Below the pieces are notes generated by a model that was not told the origin of the DNA, did no database searches, and saw only the letters and a list, made by a program, of their open reading frames with translations. Of a stretch of 64,000 nucleotides of DNA, positions 55,776 through 64,000 are shown piece by piece. How positions within the stretch are numbered: the first letter of the stretch is position 1; the number at the start of each line of letters is the position of its first letter. The position numbers and the translations under genes are program-made. Origin of the DNA: Bimuria novae-zelandiae CBS 107.79 (taxonomy: Eukaryota; Ascomycota; Dothideomycetes; Pleosporales; Didymosphaeriaceae); NCBI GenBank assembly GCA_010015655.1, contig ML976742.1, forward strand, positions 147,150-211,149, written 5' to 3'.

Positions 55776-57221
55776 TTAATTCTTGATATCTAAACCTGCT
55801 AGCTTTGAAGAAACATCCTCTCCGCCCTCCCTCTCCATCACACCCGCGTTGTCATCACCAAGCAAATTCTGCCTACTTGTCATGGGCTCAGCGCGCCATC
55901 TCACACCCTCCTCCACCCCCAAGGTCACCCTCACAACCTCCTCATCGATCCCCCTCACGATCTCCCTATACCGCCCGCGCATCTCCCCTCCGTACTCCTC
56001 CAAATCCGGCACCGTCCACTGATCGTACAACCTCCCATGTGTATTCGCCGGCCTGAACCCTCCGTGTTCGCGGAGGAAAAGGTAGCACAGGTAGCACAGC
56101 CATTTCGACGTGCCAATCACTCGGGGTCTTAGCACGCCCTCATCCTGGTATTGGTTCTGGGAGCGCAAGTCGTAGTACACGGCCAACTGCACCTCCGCAT
56201 GAACATGGCACGTCGCCGCCCAACTCTCATACGCCACGCTCGTTGGCACGCTCGCGTACGGCGTTAGAAACGCCAATTCCACCTTCTCCACGAAGAGTGC
56301 GGGGTAGGTACGTGCGGTGTCGAGCAGGGAGCGCGTGATGCGCCAGTACGCGGCGATCTTTTCGACTTGTAGGAGTGTTTTGAGGGCGGAGGCGATTTGC
56401 CGCGTTGGCGTGCCGGTGACGCTGCGGTCTAGTCTTTCTGCGAAGGCTGCGATTTCTGGGGTTTTGATGAAAGAGTAGCTGGTGTGGATGAGGTGGTGGA
56501 GCGCGGGGAGGTTGTTTTCGGGGGGAGCGGACTCGAAGGCGTCGTATGTGGATGCGAGGACGGCGATGTGCGTCTCGACTTCCCGCCTCAATGCTGACTC
56601 TTTCTTGGTGTAGACGAACTGCACGCGGTGCGAGAGGTTGGGGAAGTCAGCCCAGAGAGGCTTTTTATGCTGCTGGCGTAGATAGGTGGGTTTTTCCCAC
56701 TTCGCGGAGCGCAGGCGCGCTAGCAGTCTCCGAAAATGCAGGTTCACGATGACACTGAATAGCTCTTCATATTTTGACTGCTTGGGAAGTGAGGTTTCCT
56801 CGCCGGGCGCGGAGGGAAAGAGAATTAGATCAACGATATGTTGCAATGCATCTTTCACTTCGGCGCTTAACGAGAGATCCAGCGCTGCGAACCGGACGAC
56901 AAGACGCCGTGGTGAGATATATTCTTCGAGACATACCGCGGCGACACTTTGGGCACCTTCTTCGATGGCGGCGAGGAAGGCGAGGTCGTCCGCTAGCTGC
57001 TGTTCGACGTGTAGTGAAAGCGTGGGGGTGCAAGGTGCGCTAGTGGTGAGTGGGAAAATCTGCGGGTCGACAGGTACGGCGTTTGTGCGTTTTTCAAGGG
57101 CAACCAGATGTTCGCGAAAGGTATTTTCGGAGAGAGGATACCAAATGGAGCGCGTTGGTGAGGATGTGCGAGGGTTCAGTCGTGACATGGCGGGGTGAGG
57201 CAGGAGCAGGTGGGATGCCAT
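55776..57221 (-). CDS. OTT_1508-like deaminase-fold protein
   Basis: Single exon of 481 residues from ATG 57221; a second ATG at 57188 is possible. The N-terminal 300 residues are helical without a known signature. The C-terminal part has a deaminase-like zinc site: HAEVQLAVYYDL (His341, Glu343) and SKWLCYLCYLFLREHGGFRP (Cys376, Cys379), then THGRLYDQWTVPDL. HAE plus CxxC is the cytidine/nucleotide deaminase pattern, and the HGRLYDQW ending fits the fungal OTT_1508-like group. Substrate is unknown; nucleic-acid or toxin-like roles have been proposed for the superfamily. Intact frame; neighbours give no clear functional clue. Confidence 0.75.
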   Translation of the reverse strand: MASHLLLPHPAMSRLNPRTSSPTRSIWYPLSENTFREHLVALEKRTNAVPVDPQIFPLTTSAPCTPTLSLHVEQQLADDLAFLAAIEEGAQSVAAVCLEEYISPRRLVVRFAALDLSLSAEVKDALQHIVDLILFPSAPGEETSLPKQSKYEELFSVIVNLHFRRLLARLRSAKWEKPTYLRQQHKKPLWADFPNLSHRVQFVYTKKESALRREVETHIAVLASTYDAFESAPPENNLPALHHLIHTSYSFIKTPEIAAFAERLDRSVTGTPTRQIASALKTLLQVEKIAAYWRITRSLLDTARTYPALFVEKVELAFLTPYASVPTSVAYESWAATCHVHAEVQLAVYYDLRSQNQYQDEGVLRPRVIGTSKWLCYLCYLFLREHGGFRPANTHGRLYDQWTVPDLEEYGGEMRGRYREIVRGIDEEVVRVTLGVEEGVRWRAEPMTSRQNLLGDDNAGVMEREGGEDVSSKLAGLDIKN

Positions 57222-57366
57222 GCAGAGGGAGAGACGCGCTAGTTTACTACCGTCGGTCGGTGGTCCACGCGACTGAGGTATCAAATCTATGTACAAGAGC
57301 CGACTATAGGGAAGTTTTCTAGATTGAAATATGATAGACGCAAGCTGCGTCTCCCTAGACGGATCC

Positions 57367-58245
57367 TCAGAGACGCTCGCACCCAATGCCCAACTTCTGC
57401 AACATGCCCCCCAGATCCGTTTCTACGATCTTGTCCCACCCGCGCTCAGGACCCCAGGCAAGCTCCTTCCCGCCCATCCTGGTCTCCTCCACGAGCGCCT
57501 GCATCAGCGGACTACTGCGCGATATCCCGGGATAGGCATCGAACTCGACCTTCTGCAGCTGCTGCAGTTCGCCAAACAAGCAACCCAGCAGTCCCACGCT
57601 AAACACGGTGAAGAACTGCTCCGTCGCCCCGCACTCCTCGTTTCTGAACCCCTCAAAGCTCGGATGGCTCGCGGGGTCCAGCTCAACGAACACCTTCAAC
57701 AGGCGCACATTCACCGCCGTGTCCAGCTTCAGCCTAGCGTCAACAACCCAGCCTTTCGGTGGCTTATTGAAGCCCGGTCCCAGCCGCAGTTCCAAACTCC
57801 GCATGTGCGCGATGTAGTGCTCGGGCAACCTCGTCAACAGCTGTTTCTTCGTATGGAAGAAGCGCCCGTTTATAGCGAATATGCGGAACGTATTCTGCGA
57901 GTAGAAGACGTGCGAGGCTTCGGCGTGCATGCGGCGGGATACGAAGAACAGGCGCAGGGCGGGGAGTAGCGTGCGCGTGTTGGACGGGTCAAGATCGATG
58001 GTCTTCTCTTTTACGACGAGGAGCTCGAGGATGTGGGAGCGGAGCTCGGAGGGCAGGTCAAAGAAGCGGAAGGGCTGGAAAGGGCGAGCGGGTTCCTCTT
58101 CGGCATCGGAGTCGGAGTCGAAAGCGAGGTGGGAGGAGATTTTGAGCGTGTCGAGCTGGGCTACGAGGGCGTCTATGTCTTTCGTCTTGTAGCGTATGGC
58201 GCCGGACGTCACTGGGACCGCCCGGGCCTTCTTGTTCCTGGCCAT
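57367..58245 (-). CDS. F-box-like domain protein
   Basis: Single exon, 292 residues. After a basic start (MARNKKARAVPV) and an acidic linker comes FRFFDLPSELRSHILELLVV, the F-box-like helix pair common in fungal proteins of unknown target, followed by LFFVSRRMHAEASHVFYSQN, the usual partner motif, and the strand RSLELRLGPGF. Such proteins may act as substrate adaptors, but many fungal copies are orphan. It lies 146 bp upstream of the deaminase-like gene on the same strand and may share 5' context only. Intact. Confidence 0.78.
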   Translation of the reverse strand: MARNKKARAVPVTSGAIRYKTKDIDALVAQLDTLKISSHLAFDSDSDAEEEPARPFQPFRFFDLPSELRSHILELLVVKEKTIDLDPSNTRTLLPALRLFFVSRRMHAEASHVFYSQNTFRIFAINGRFFHTKKQLLTRLPEHYIAHMRSLELRLGPGFNKPPKGWVVDARLKLDTAVNVRLLKVFVELDPASHPSFEGFRNEECGATEQFFTVFSVGLLGCLFGELQQLQKVEFDAYPGISRSSPLMQALVEETRMGGKELAWGPERGWDKIVETDLGGMLQKLGIGCERL

Positions 58246-59624
58246 GGTTGTGGGCGTGTGAAGTTGGGCAGGGAAGTGGGTGGAGGGTTGGATATGGTAA
58301 TGATATAGGGCCGCTCTAAAGCGAGCGTAATCGTCGCTTTAGAGACATTTATGCAACCATCGTGCCTGTGCAAACATCATAACCCGTGATAGAAAGAGTC
58401 ACGGAGGCGTCGAGGTCGTGTAAGAGCGCTGTCGGCACGCCACTCGCTCCAGATGTTGGCATCCTCGGCCCAGCACTGACCACGTACTTAGTCATCCAGA
58501 ATTCCCAATAAAACTCTGCCCTCGCCTGCATCCTTCCTGCTCCTCAGAAAGTTGACACCCAGAAATTTGACTGCTGCTCGTTCCTACATCGGGCTGTGGT
58601 TGTATTAGCTGGGGAGACCGAACATCGATGCTCCCAAGAACCGCCGAGCTTAACATCATAGGTTGAACGGTTCCGTGGTGTCGAGACATCTACTGAGGAT
58701 GCGCATAGGCGTGATTGTGCTCATTCGAATCTTCGGCGAAGCGCTCCAGGAGCTCCTGTTGACACTGGTAGAATGGATCATTCCAACATTGAATGGCTCG
58801 CCCTGTACATTATGTCGACGCAATGAACTGCTCTTGCCGACGTAACTCTGAAGACGTGGCAGGCAGCTGGCGTCAGGCGCGGCTTCCTACTCCAAGGCTA
58901 GGTTGCACCCGCCTTCCCGCCGCGCTTCGTCTCGCATCAGGCTACGGAGCTTCCAACACAACTCACGTACTTCAGACTCATAAGTTATTTTTCTTCTTGA
59001 ATCTATCTTATCTCTTAGTCGGGTGTCTGCGACGCACCGTACTCGATACACCCGACAGACTGCATCTTCCGTTCGTACGGAAGCTGCGAGCCACCACCAG
59101 ATGCAAGCATAGATAGAAGAGATATTTTTACCCCATCAATCTGATAGTCGTTCCCCGACTTCAGATCTATTGGCATACGATCATTTGCCTACAGATGCAA
59201 ATACGACTCGCCTCGCTTCCAGACGGTAAGTGCCATCTCCGCTGAAACCATCGTACCAACACTACGCCCTGGACCATCACCGCGCGAAGCCTATCACTCC
59301 CGGTGGTCTGTCTTGGCCGCTTGGCGGGCTAGACGACGTTCAACCCTGTCGGTATCCGGTCATGTTGATTGGGTATTCTACCTCAGCTGGCCCCAACTAC
59401 ATCGCGTATCTATGAGCCACAACATTTGGTCGCGAAACCTTTTGCAGTGTAGCTCTACGTAGTTCCTTTTCGCAGGCTAGGCTCGGCGTCACTCTACGAA
59501 AAGCCACAAAGGAGAAGGCTGAGCATGCCATATACTACCAAAGAGAGCTACCGCCCTGCGAGATGTCCTCCTACCCGGCGACGATCAGGCACCCCTTCGG
59601 TACACAGAAGACGGGAGTAGCATC
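58246..59624. other. Gene-free region
   Basis: About 1.4 kb between divergent F-box-like and CFEM-like genes. Small ORFs (58793-59116 plus) lack motifs. No repeat recognised. Confidence 0.4.
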
Positions 59625-60457
59625 ATGTTTCCGGTAGCTTTGGCAGTCTTGCTGTTCGCCATCGTGAGCAAGACGCAAGCGAATGATCCAGCTACCCTCG
59701 CAGCCTCCATCAAGTCCGCGAAGAACTACTCTCTTCTGCCAGCATGCGTCCAGCAGTGCGTCTGGGACAGTGAGTGCCCCAGAGATACTACCTCTCCCAT
59801 CTTCATGCATACTTACCATGTAACATCGCAGTCTCGGACGACGACACCGGTGACATAGGCGGCGACGTCGCCATCCACCTCTCGTGCTCCTCGCCCTGGA
59901 TCAACGGATGCTACTGCCGCCCGTCATCCGCCACCGTCGCGCACTCATTCATCTCGAGCTGTGCGACGTATCTCTGCTCCACGCCTCAGCCCACTGACAT
60001 CGCGGCCGGCACGAGCGTGTACGCAAGCTATTGCAGCCAGGCGCTCGGAGCGGCGTACACACCCGAGGGCGTAGATCAAACTGCACCTGAACCGACTGCT
60101 GCTACAGATGTTGTGATAACGTCCGGTAACGACGCCTTTCCACCACAAATCCCTACAACACTTGACTGATGCAAGCCAGCTACCCCCGCGCCATCCCGCC
60201 CTACTGCTTCGCTTGCGCAGCAAACATCTTCCGCGTCTGAGTCTTCACCGTCCTCCTCGGACGCTGCCAGCCTGCAGGAAGACAAACCGGACGAAAAGAT
60301 CGCCGGGCTCAGCAAGGGCGCTTTCATCGGCGTCGTCGTGTCCGCGAGTTGCTCAGTGCTGGGTTTGCTGTTTGGAGTATGGTTCAAGGTGCACAAGTAT
60401 CGGCAGCAGATGAAGCTCGCGCAGCAGAATCCCCACATGGCGTATCCGCTGAAGTGA
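59625..60457 (+). CDS. CFEM-like eight-cysteine single-pass membrane protein
   Basis: Exons 59625-59769, 59832-60125 and 60180-60457 give 238 residues. The signal peptide MFPVALAVLLFAIVSKTQA is followed by LLPACVQQCVWD, CSSPWINGCYCR, SCATYLC and YASYC, eight cysteines spaced like the CFEM family. A Ser/Pro stalk, one helix (GAFIGVVVSASCSVLGLLFG) and a short basic cytosolic tail follow. The last intron (GTAACG to AAGCCAG) removes a premature stop. It is probably a surface protein in haem/iron acquisition or sensing; that is family-level inference. The helix replaces the more common GPI signal. Confidence 0.78.
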
Positions 60458-61143
60458 GCTGTATGATACGACAGTGGGCAGCAGAAATGGCGGAGACTTG
60501 ATGGGGAAGGGTGCCTATTTTCATTGATATTATTCGGAGGGATAGCGGAGAGTGAGGGAATCTGCGGGATACCATTTCAGTTTTGACGAGCCGGTCCATA
60601 GGTTCGATGCGTTTGTTCTTAGCGTGAGTACTTCTAGATGCACATGCAAATGTCACACTTACGTGGTACATGCTATGGAGCGGTCATACGCATTTTAGCA
60701 ATGGGATAAGATGGATTGATTTGCAAACTTGGCGCACTTCCTACAATGGATTCTAACTAATCCGCAATCAGAGTACCCTCGTACCCAGAAAGACCTCTTT
60801 AGCCCAGCCCGACAAAAATTGGTCGACCGAGCTTTGAACCAGATATCTCCGGCTAGGCAAGCGAAGCCGATGTTGCAAACCCCGGGGCTCTGGTTGGGCT
60901 TTGCTGTGGATTTGGGTTTGATCCGTGACCCGGAAAGAACAACCTTGGAACCTTGGAAAGATCACGCGCACGTGACAGCGCGCACTGCCGACCAGAAAGG
61001 AAAGCGCGCGCACGACGCGCCTGCAGCCGCTTATAAGGGCCACCTCCCCGCTTCCTGAACGACCGTCACCCGAGCCTCAAACTTTACCACCTCTGTTTTA
61101 CGATCGCCGATCGCCCAACTCGATCATCCGAGCAGTCGCCGCG
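60458..61143. other. Intergenic region
   Basis: About 690 bp before the F-box-like pseudogene. A CTTATAAGGG TATA-like sequence lies near 61030. No gene supported. Confidence 0.35.
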
Positions 61144-62364
61144 ATGGCTTCCGTCAAGCATCAATGCGCACGCAAGGCGGCCATGGCTAAGAAGTAGGCT
61201 CATTCAGACTAGCATGATCGCATGTACTAACAAGACGCGGGCGCGCAGCCAAAAAGCGCGAGGCCGAGTAGAAGAAGTCGCCTCCTAAAGGCCTTCTGGA
61301 TATGCCAGCCAGACTTGCCAACAATCAAGCCAATCAAGCCGATCTAACCAAATTTAGTAACACCTTAACCTACGCGAGCTAGTGGATTACCATATTAGGT
61401 TAGACCGGCTTGATTGGCTTGATTGTTGGCAAGTCTGATGCCAGCCGGTGAGTTACTTTATAACGGGCCGCATGATGTCTATACCGATATCGCCTGCAGA
61501 GATCCGAAACAAGATCTAGAGCTACTGCTTCGAGACCGATGACTACGAGAGCTTCAGGGATCCCGTACCGCTAGTTGTCCGGCACTAGGCATGTTGCGGC
61601 GCGAAGCAATGGCCTATTCACTCCGAGCGCTCTGCCCGCAGCTTCTTTGGCCTCACACAGAGTTGCAAAAGATTCGCGCCGAGTATCGTCCCATCTGACT
61701 GAGCAACTCAAGCTTTCGGGTCACTTTCCGTGATTTCAAGTCCTGCATTTTCTGCTTTCACGGTCACTTCGGGGGCTTACAGCACCCGCCGAAGCTGGTT
61801 CAAATCTCTTGGGGTTACGGTAACGAGTCGGTTCTGATCAACATCTGGCATTTGCTTTATCTCTGGGCTCAGAACAGCAGCCTTCGAGTTGAATTTGTTC
61901 TGCATATACTCACTAAGAAAGATGGACCCTGGAACGACGACATTGATTGTTCATTATGTGAAGAAGAGCTGCAGGATCTTATGGACGAAGTCTTTCCGGA
62001 GGACAGGTTCATGATAGACGGGTGGCAGTGTACCCACATCGCTAGTCTCTTCGACGCTTTTGCGGAGCACACTATGAAGCACTCGTACCCCTACCTGGAG
62101 AGCTTGAACGCATAACTCGCCCATGATAATCTCCTCTGGCTTGCCTATATACGGGACTACACTGTCGAGCAGGTCAATGTGGAACTCGTGGACTACCGAG
62201 ACGAGTTGGATCTATTCATTGTCCTGAGCAGAAATTACGCTTTGACTGACGAAAACCAAGGTATGAGCATGAGCCAAATGGCTGAGGACTACTACATTAC
62301 TCGTGGAGACCTCACGGATGTTTTCAACACATTCATTCATTTGGCAGTCATATGTATTGATTAA
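61144..62364 (+). pseudogene. Degraded F-box-like gene with a MITE insertion
   Basis: ATG 61144 opens MASVKHQCARKAAMAKK; GTAGGC with a perfect TACTAAC branch site and GCGCAG delimit an old first intron. Ignoring the MITE, GLLDMPA joins across a GTGAGT...CTGCAG intron to EIRNKI, a stop, and SYCFETDDYESF, an F-box-like start. Later coding remnants include MLRREAMAYSLRALCPQLLW, RVTFRDFKSCIFCFHGHFGG, LINIWHLLYLWAQNSSLRVE and a final block to 62364. Stops (TAG, TGA, a CAA-to-TAA type stop at 62113) and frame changes break it. The open parts still look coding, so decay is not ancient. Confidence 0.7.
61302..61445. mobile_element. hAT-type MITE with 8-bp target duplication
   Basis: A 128-bp element (61310-61437) with about 40-bp inverted repeats, CAGACTTGCCAACAATCAAG at the left and the complement at the right, flanked by exact copies of ATGCCAGC (61302-61309, 61438-61445). 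No coding capacity. The 8-bp duplication and CAG terminus indicate hAT. Its TIR differs from the large hAT element here, so another autonomous partner is expected. Confidence 0.9.
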
Positions 62365-62652
62365 ACAGCAACATCACCCAACTTCTTCAACAAGGTTTAC
62401 AGCGGAAGGCATTATCATAGAAGGACCGTAATGAGATAGCATGAGATCTCAAATACTTCAACTGAGCTAGCTGTACACAATGCTTTGTCCCTATGTATTT
62501 CAATGACTAGATAATCGTAGTCCTTTGCTAACTAGAAACCGCCCCTTATGTAAAGTGAAAGTAACCACAAGAACACCAATTAATCGCCAATGCGTTACCC
62601 GAGAATAACCAACACAATGCCCATCTTTCAGCTTTACACAAGAGCCCACCAC
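62365..62652. other. Intergenic gap
   Basis: About 290 bp between the pseudogene end and the end of the convergent Cys-rich gene; nothing recognised. Confidence 0.3.
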
Positions 62653-63135
62653 CTACCCCTCATTCCCCTTCCCCTGCGCTTCCGTCCCATTCTCCCCACC
62701 AACCTTAATCTCATGCCCCTCCATCCCACCAACAAAACACCTAAACGCCCTCATCCCCCCCGGGATATCCTTCCCCTCCACCCCTGGACACAGCACCGTC
62801 CCACTGAACGCCCTCTCCGACGCCTCCTCCCCCACGTCCACCGTAACATACAGGCGAAACTTCTCATCACAGTCACTCTGCCCGTAAAGGCGACACGTGC
62901 CGCCGTAGTCGGGGCCTAAGAGCGTAGGAGGACCCATTACTGAAGCGTCGTAGGCGATGCAATTCTGCGCGTAGGAGGGCGGGATCCATTGGCAGGAGAG
63001 GGGGGAGGTGGATGTGCAGATGTAGACGCCGCCGGGAGCGCCGGTGTTGGGGGTGCATTTTGAGAGGGGAGGTGGCGGGGCGGTGGTGTTGCTGCGGAGG
63101 GAGAGGGTGTGGGAGAGGTAGGCGAGGGCGCGCAT
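62653..63135 (-). CDS. Small cysteine-rich protein, effector-like
   Basis: Single exon, 160 residues from ATG 63135. Eight cysteines: SKC, GGVYICTSTSPLSC, QNCIAY, GTCRLYGQSDC, VLCPG and FRCFVGG. The GGVYxCT...GPDxGxxCxxY pattern recalls a family of small secreted fungal proteins. The N-terminus (MRALAYLSHTLSLRSNTTA) is only weakly like a signal peptide, so secretion is uncertain. Function unknown. The gene stands alone between a pseudogene and an amidohydrolase. Confidence 0.55.
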   Translation of the reverse strand: MRALAYLSHTLSLRSNTTAPPPPLSKCTPNTGAPGGVYICTSTSPLSCQWIPPSYAQNCIAYDASVMGPPTLLGPDYGGTCRLYGQSDCDEKFRLYVTVDVGEEASERAFSGTVLCPGVEGKDIPGGMRAFRCFVGGMEGHEIKVGGENGTEAQGKGNEG

Positions 63136-63648
63136 TGTGGTTTTTGTTTGTTTGGTTGTTTGGTTATGGGTGTGGTGCGTTTACAAGATACCCGAGTGTT
63201 GGAAACAGTGTTGGAATTACGACTAGTGGGGTTAGGAACTGGGGAGGGTGTGTATCTATCTCTTTGGAAAAGTAGGGGCGGCGTTAAAATGCCGAAGCGG
63301 GTATGTGAGGTGATAATTGATGGTCAGGGTGAAGAGGGATATTATATTCAGCCTATTACAACGGAGTGAAGAGAGAGAGATACCAGCGGGTTTTTGCGTC
63401 GTACGGGTGGCCTTTCAACGTAGTACAACTTCTTGTGGCGCATGTTGATTGGTTGCCATATATGTTTTTGATACAGTGCGCATTACCCAACGGTGGTACT
63501 TGTTTCAGACACAACACTCGTAGCTCAAATACAGTACTAATCTAAGATGAAGTACTTTATGTGGTAATCATCCGATTCCAGTGCCCACAACGTTCAAATT
63601 GCGCGAAACACGATTCTGAAAACCTGTTGCTCTAGCAGCACTATGTAT
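63136..63648. other. Intergenic region
   Basis: About 510 bp between two minus-strand genes; no feature recognised. Confidence 0.3.
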
Positions 63649-64000
63649 TCACTCCACTCGCATTTCTCGGTCGACTTCAATTCCCCCGATCCACACTCTC
63701 TTCACATCCCTAGTGTTTTTGATATCTTCCAATGAATCACCCTCCCACTAGCGCCGAGTCCGCTCTCATGCCCAGTTTAATCACGCCCCTGTCCCGCAGT
63801 CCGAATGCCCTCGCTGGCCTCACAGTAGCTGCCAGCAGGGCTTCCACATTCGACATACCCGCTTCAACAAGATTCTCCAGCTCGTCGTGTAGCAATGATC
63901 CAAAGGGAACCATGGCCGGGACACCAGGCTGCATGTTCGCGTCTGTGCCGGCGAGAATAGGTATGCCGGCGTTGTGTAGGAGCGAGGTCGTGGAAAATGC
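63649..64000 (-). CDS. Amidohydrolase C-terminal part, off right edge, apparent frameshift
   Basis: Metal-dependent hydrolase of the imidazolonepropionase-like amidohydrolase group; enters from beyond 64000. Visible: HNAGIPILAGTDAN (the Asp is the usual catalytic metal ligand), FGSLLHDELENLVEAGMSNV and GLRDRGVIKLGMRADSALV. That frame stops at 63737. The expected end, GDSLEDIKNTRDVKRVWIGG then IEV, continues in the next frame to 63649. Deleting one G from the GTGGGAGGG run (63744-63746 on plus) would give VEGDSLED and join them. Either a sequence error or a late truncation. Confidence 0.72.

Noticed and set aside
61798..61815. GGTTCAAATCTC stretch resembling a tRNA T-loop
   Set aside because: No matching acceptor or anticodon stems nearby, and it is in frame within the F-box-like pseudogene.

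Overview
This window looks like nuclear DNA of a filamentous ascomycete (Pezizomycotina; a Dothideomycete is my best guess). Genes carry short 44-110 bp introns with GTRNGT donors and CTRAY branch points. Fungal family types recur: Kes1-like OSBP, DUF1907, Zn2Cys6 regulator, CFEM-like protein, OTT_1508-like deaminase, GPI-anchored Ser/Thr-rich wall protein. Transposons are riddled with CpA-to-TpA changes, the mark of repeat-induced point mutation (RIP). The taxonomic call is inference; introns, motifs and repeats were read directly.

Layout. 1-6.2 kb: partial COX4 (-), nicotinamidase (+), eight-exon oxysterol-binding protein (+), secreted glycerophosphodiesterase (+). 8.0-18.9 kb: a transposon island of five TA-flanked TIR elements, three of pogo/Fot1 type, one Tc1/mariner and one unclassified, some nested or sharing a TA. 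19-25.5 kb: DUF1907 hydrolase (+), a broken C2H2 gene (-), a small hypothetical gene (+) and an MFS transporter (+). 25.5-35.9 kb: a hAT element with a perfect 8-bp target duplication, itself split by a 7.2-kb chromodomain Ty3/gypsy retrotransposon with a perfect 5-bp duplication. 36.9-38.5 kb: Zn2Cys6 regulator (+), which lay about 1 kb from the MFS gene before the hAT insertion. 40.4-48 kb: divergent cell-surface pair, a membrane-anchored pepsin-like protein (-) and a 1068-residue GPI-type wall protein (+). 50-64 kb: an unrecognised gene (-), RPL23 (+), secreted alpha/beta-hydrolase-like protein (+), deaminase-like protein (-), F-box-like protein (-), CFEM-like membrane protein (+), an F-box-like pseudogene holding a hAT-type MITE (+), a small Cys-rich protein (-) and the end of an amidohydrolase (-).

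Housekeeping genes (COX4, PNC1, OSBP, DUF1907, RPL23) read intact. Accessory genes show decay: a TAG in a zinc-finger gene near the RIP island, a fully degraded F-box-like gene, and four genes each out of frame by what can be explained as one G gained or lost in a short G run. The most unusual item is an antisense reading frame of roughly 300 codons between the chromodomain and the 3' LTR of the retrotransposon. No CRISPR array, rRNA or convincing tRNA was seen.
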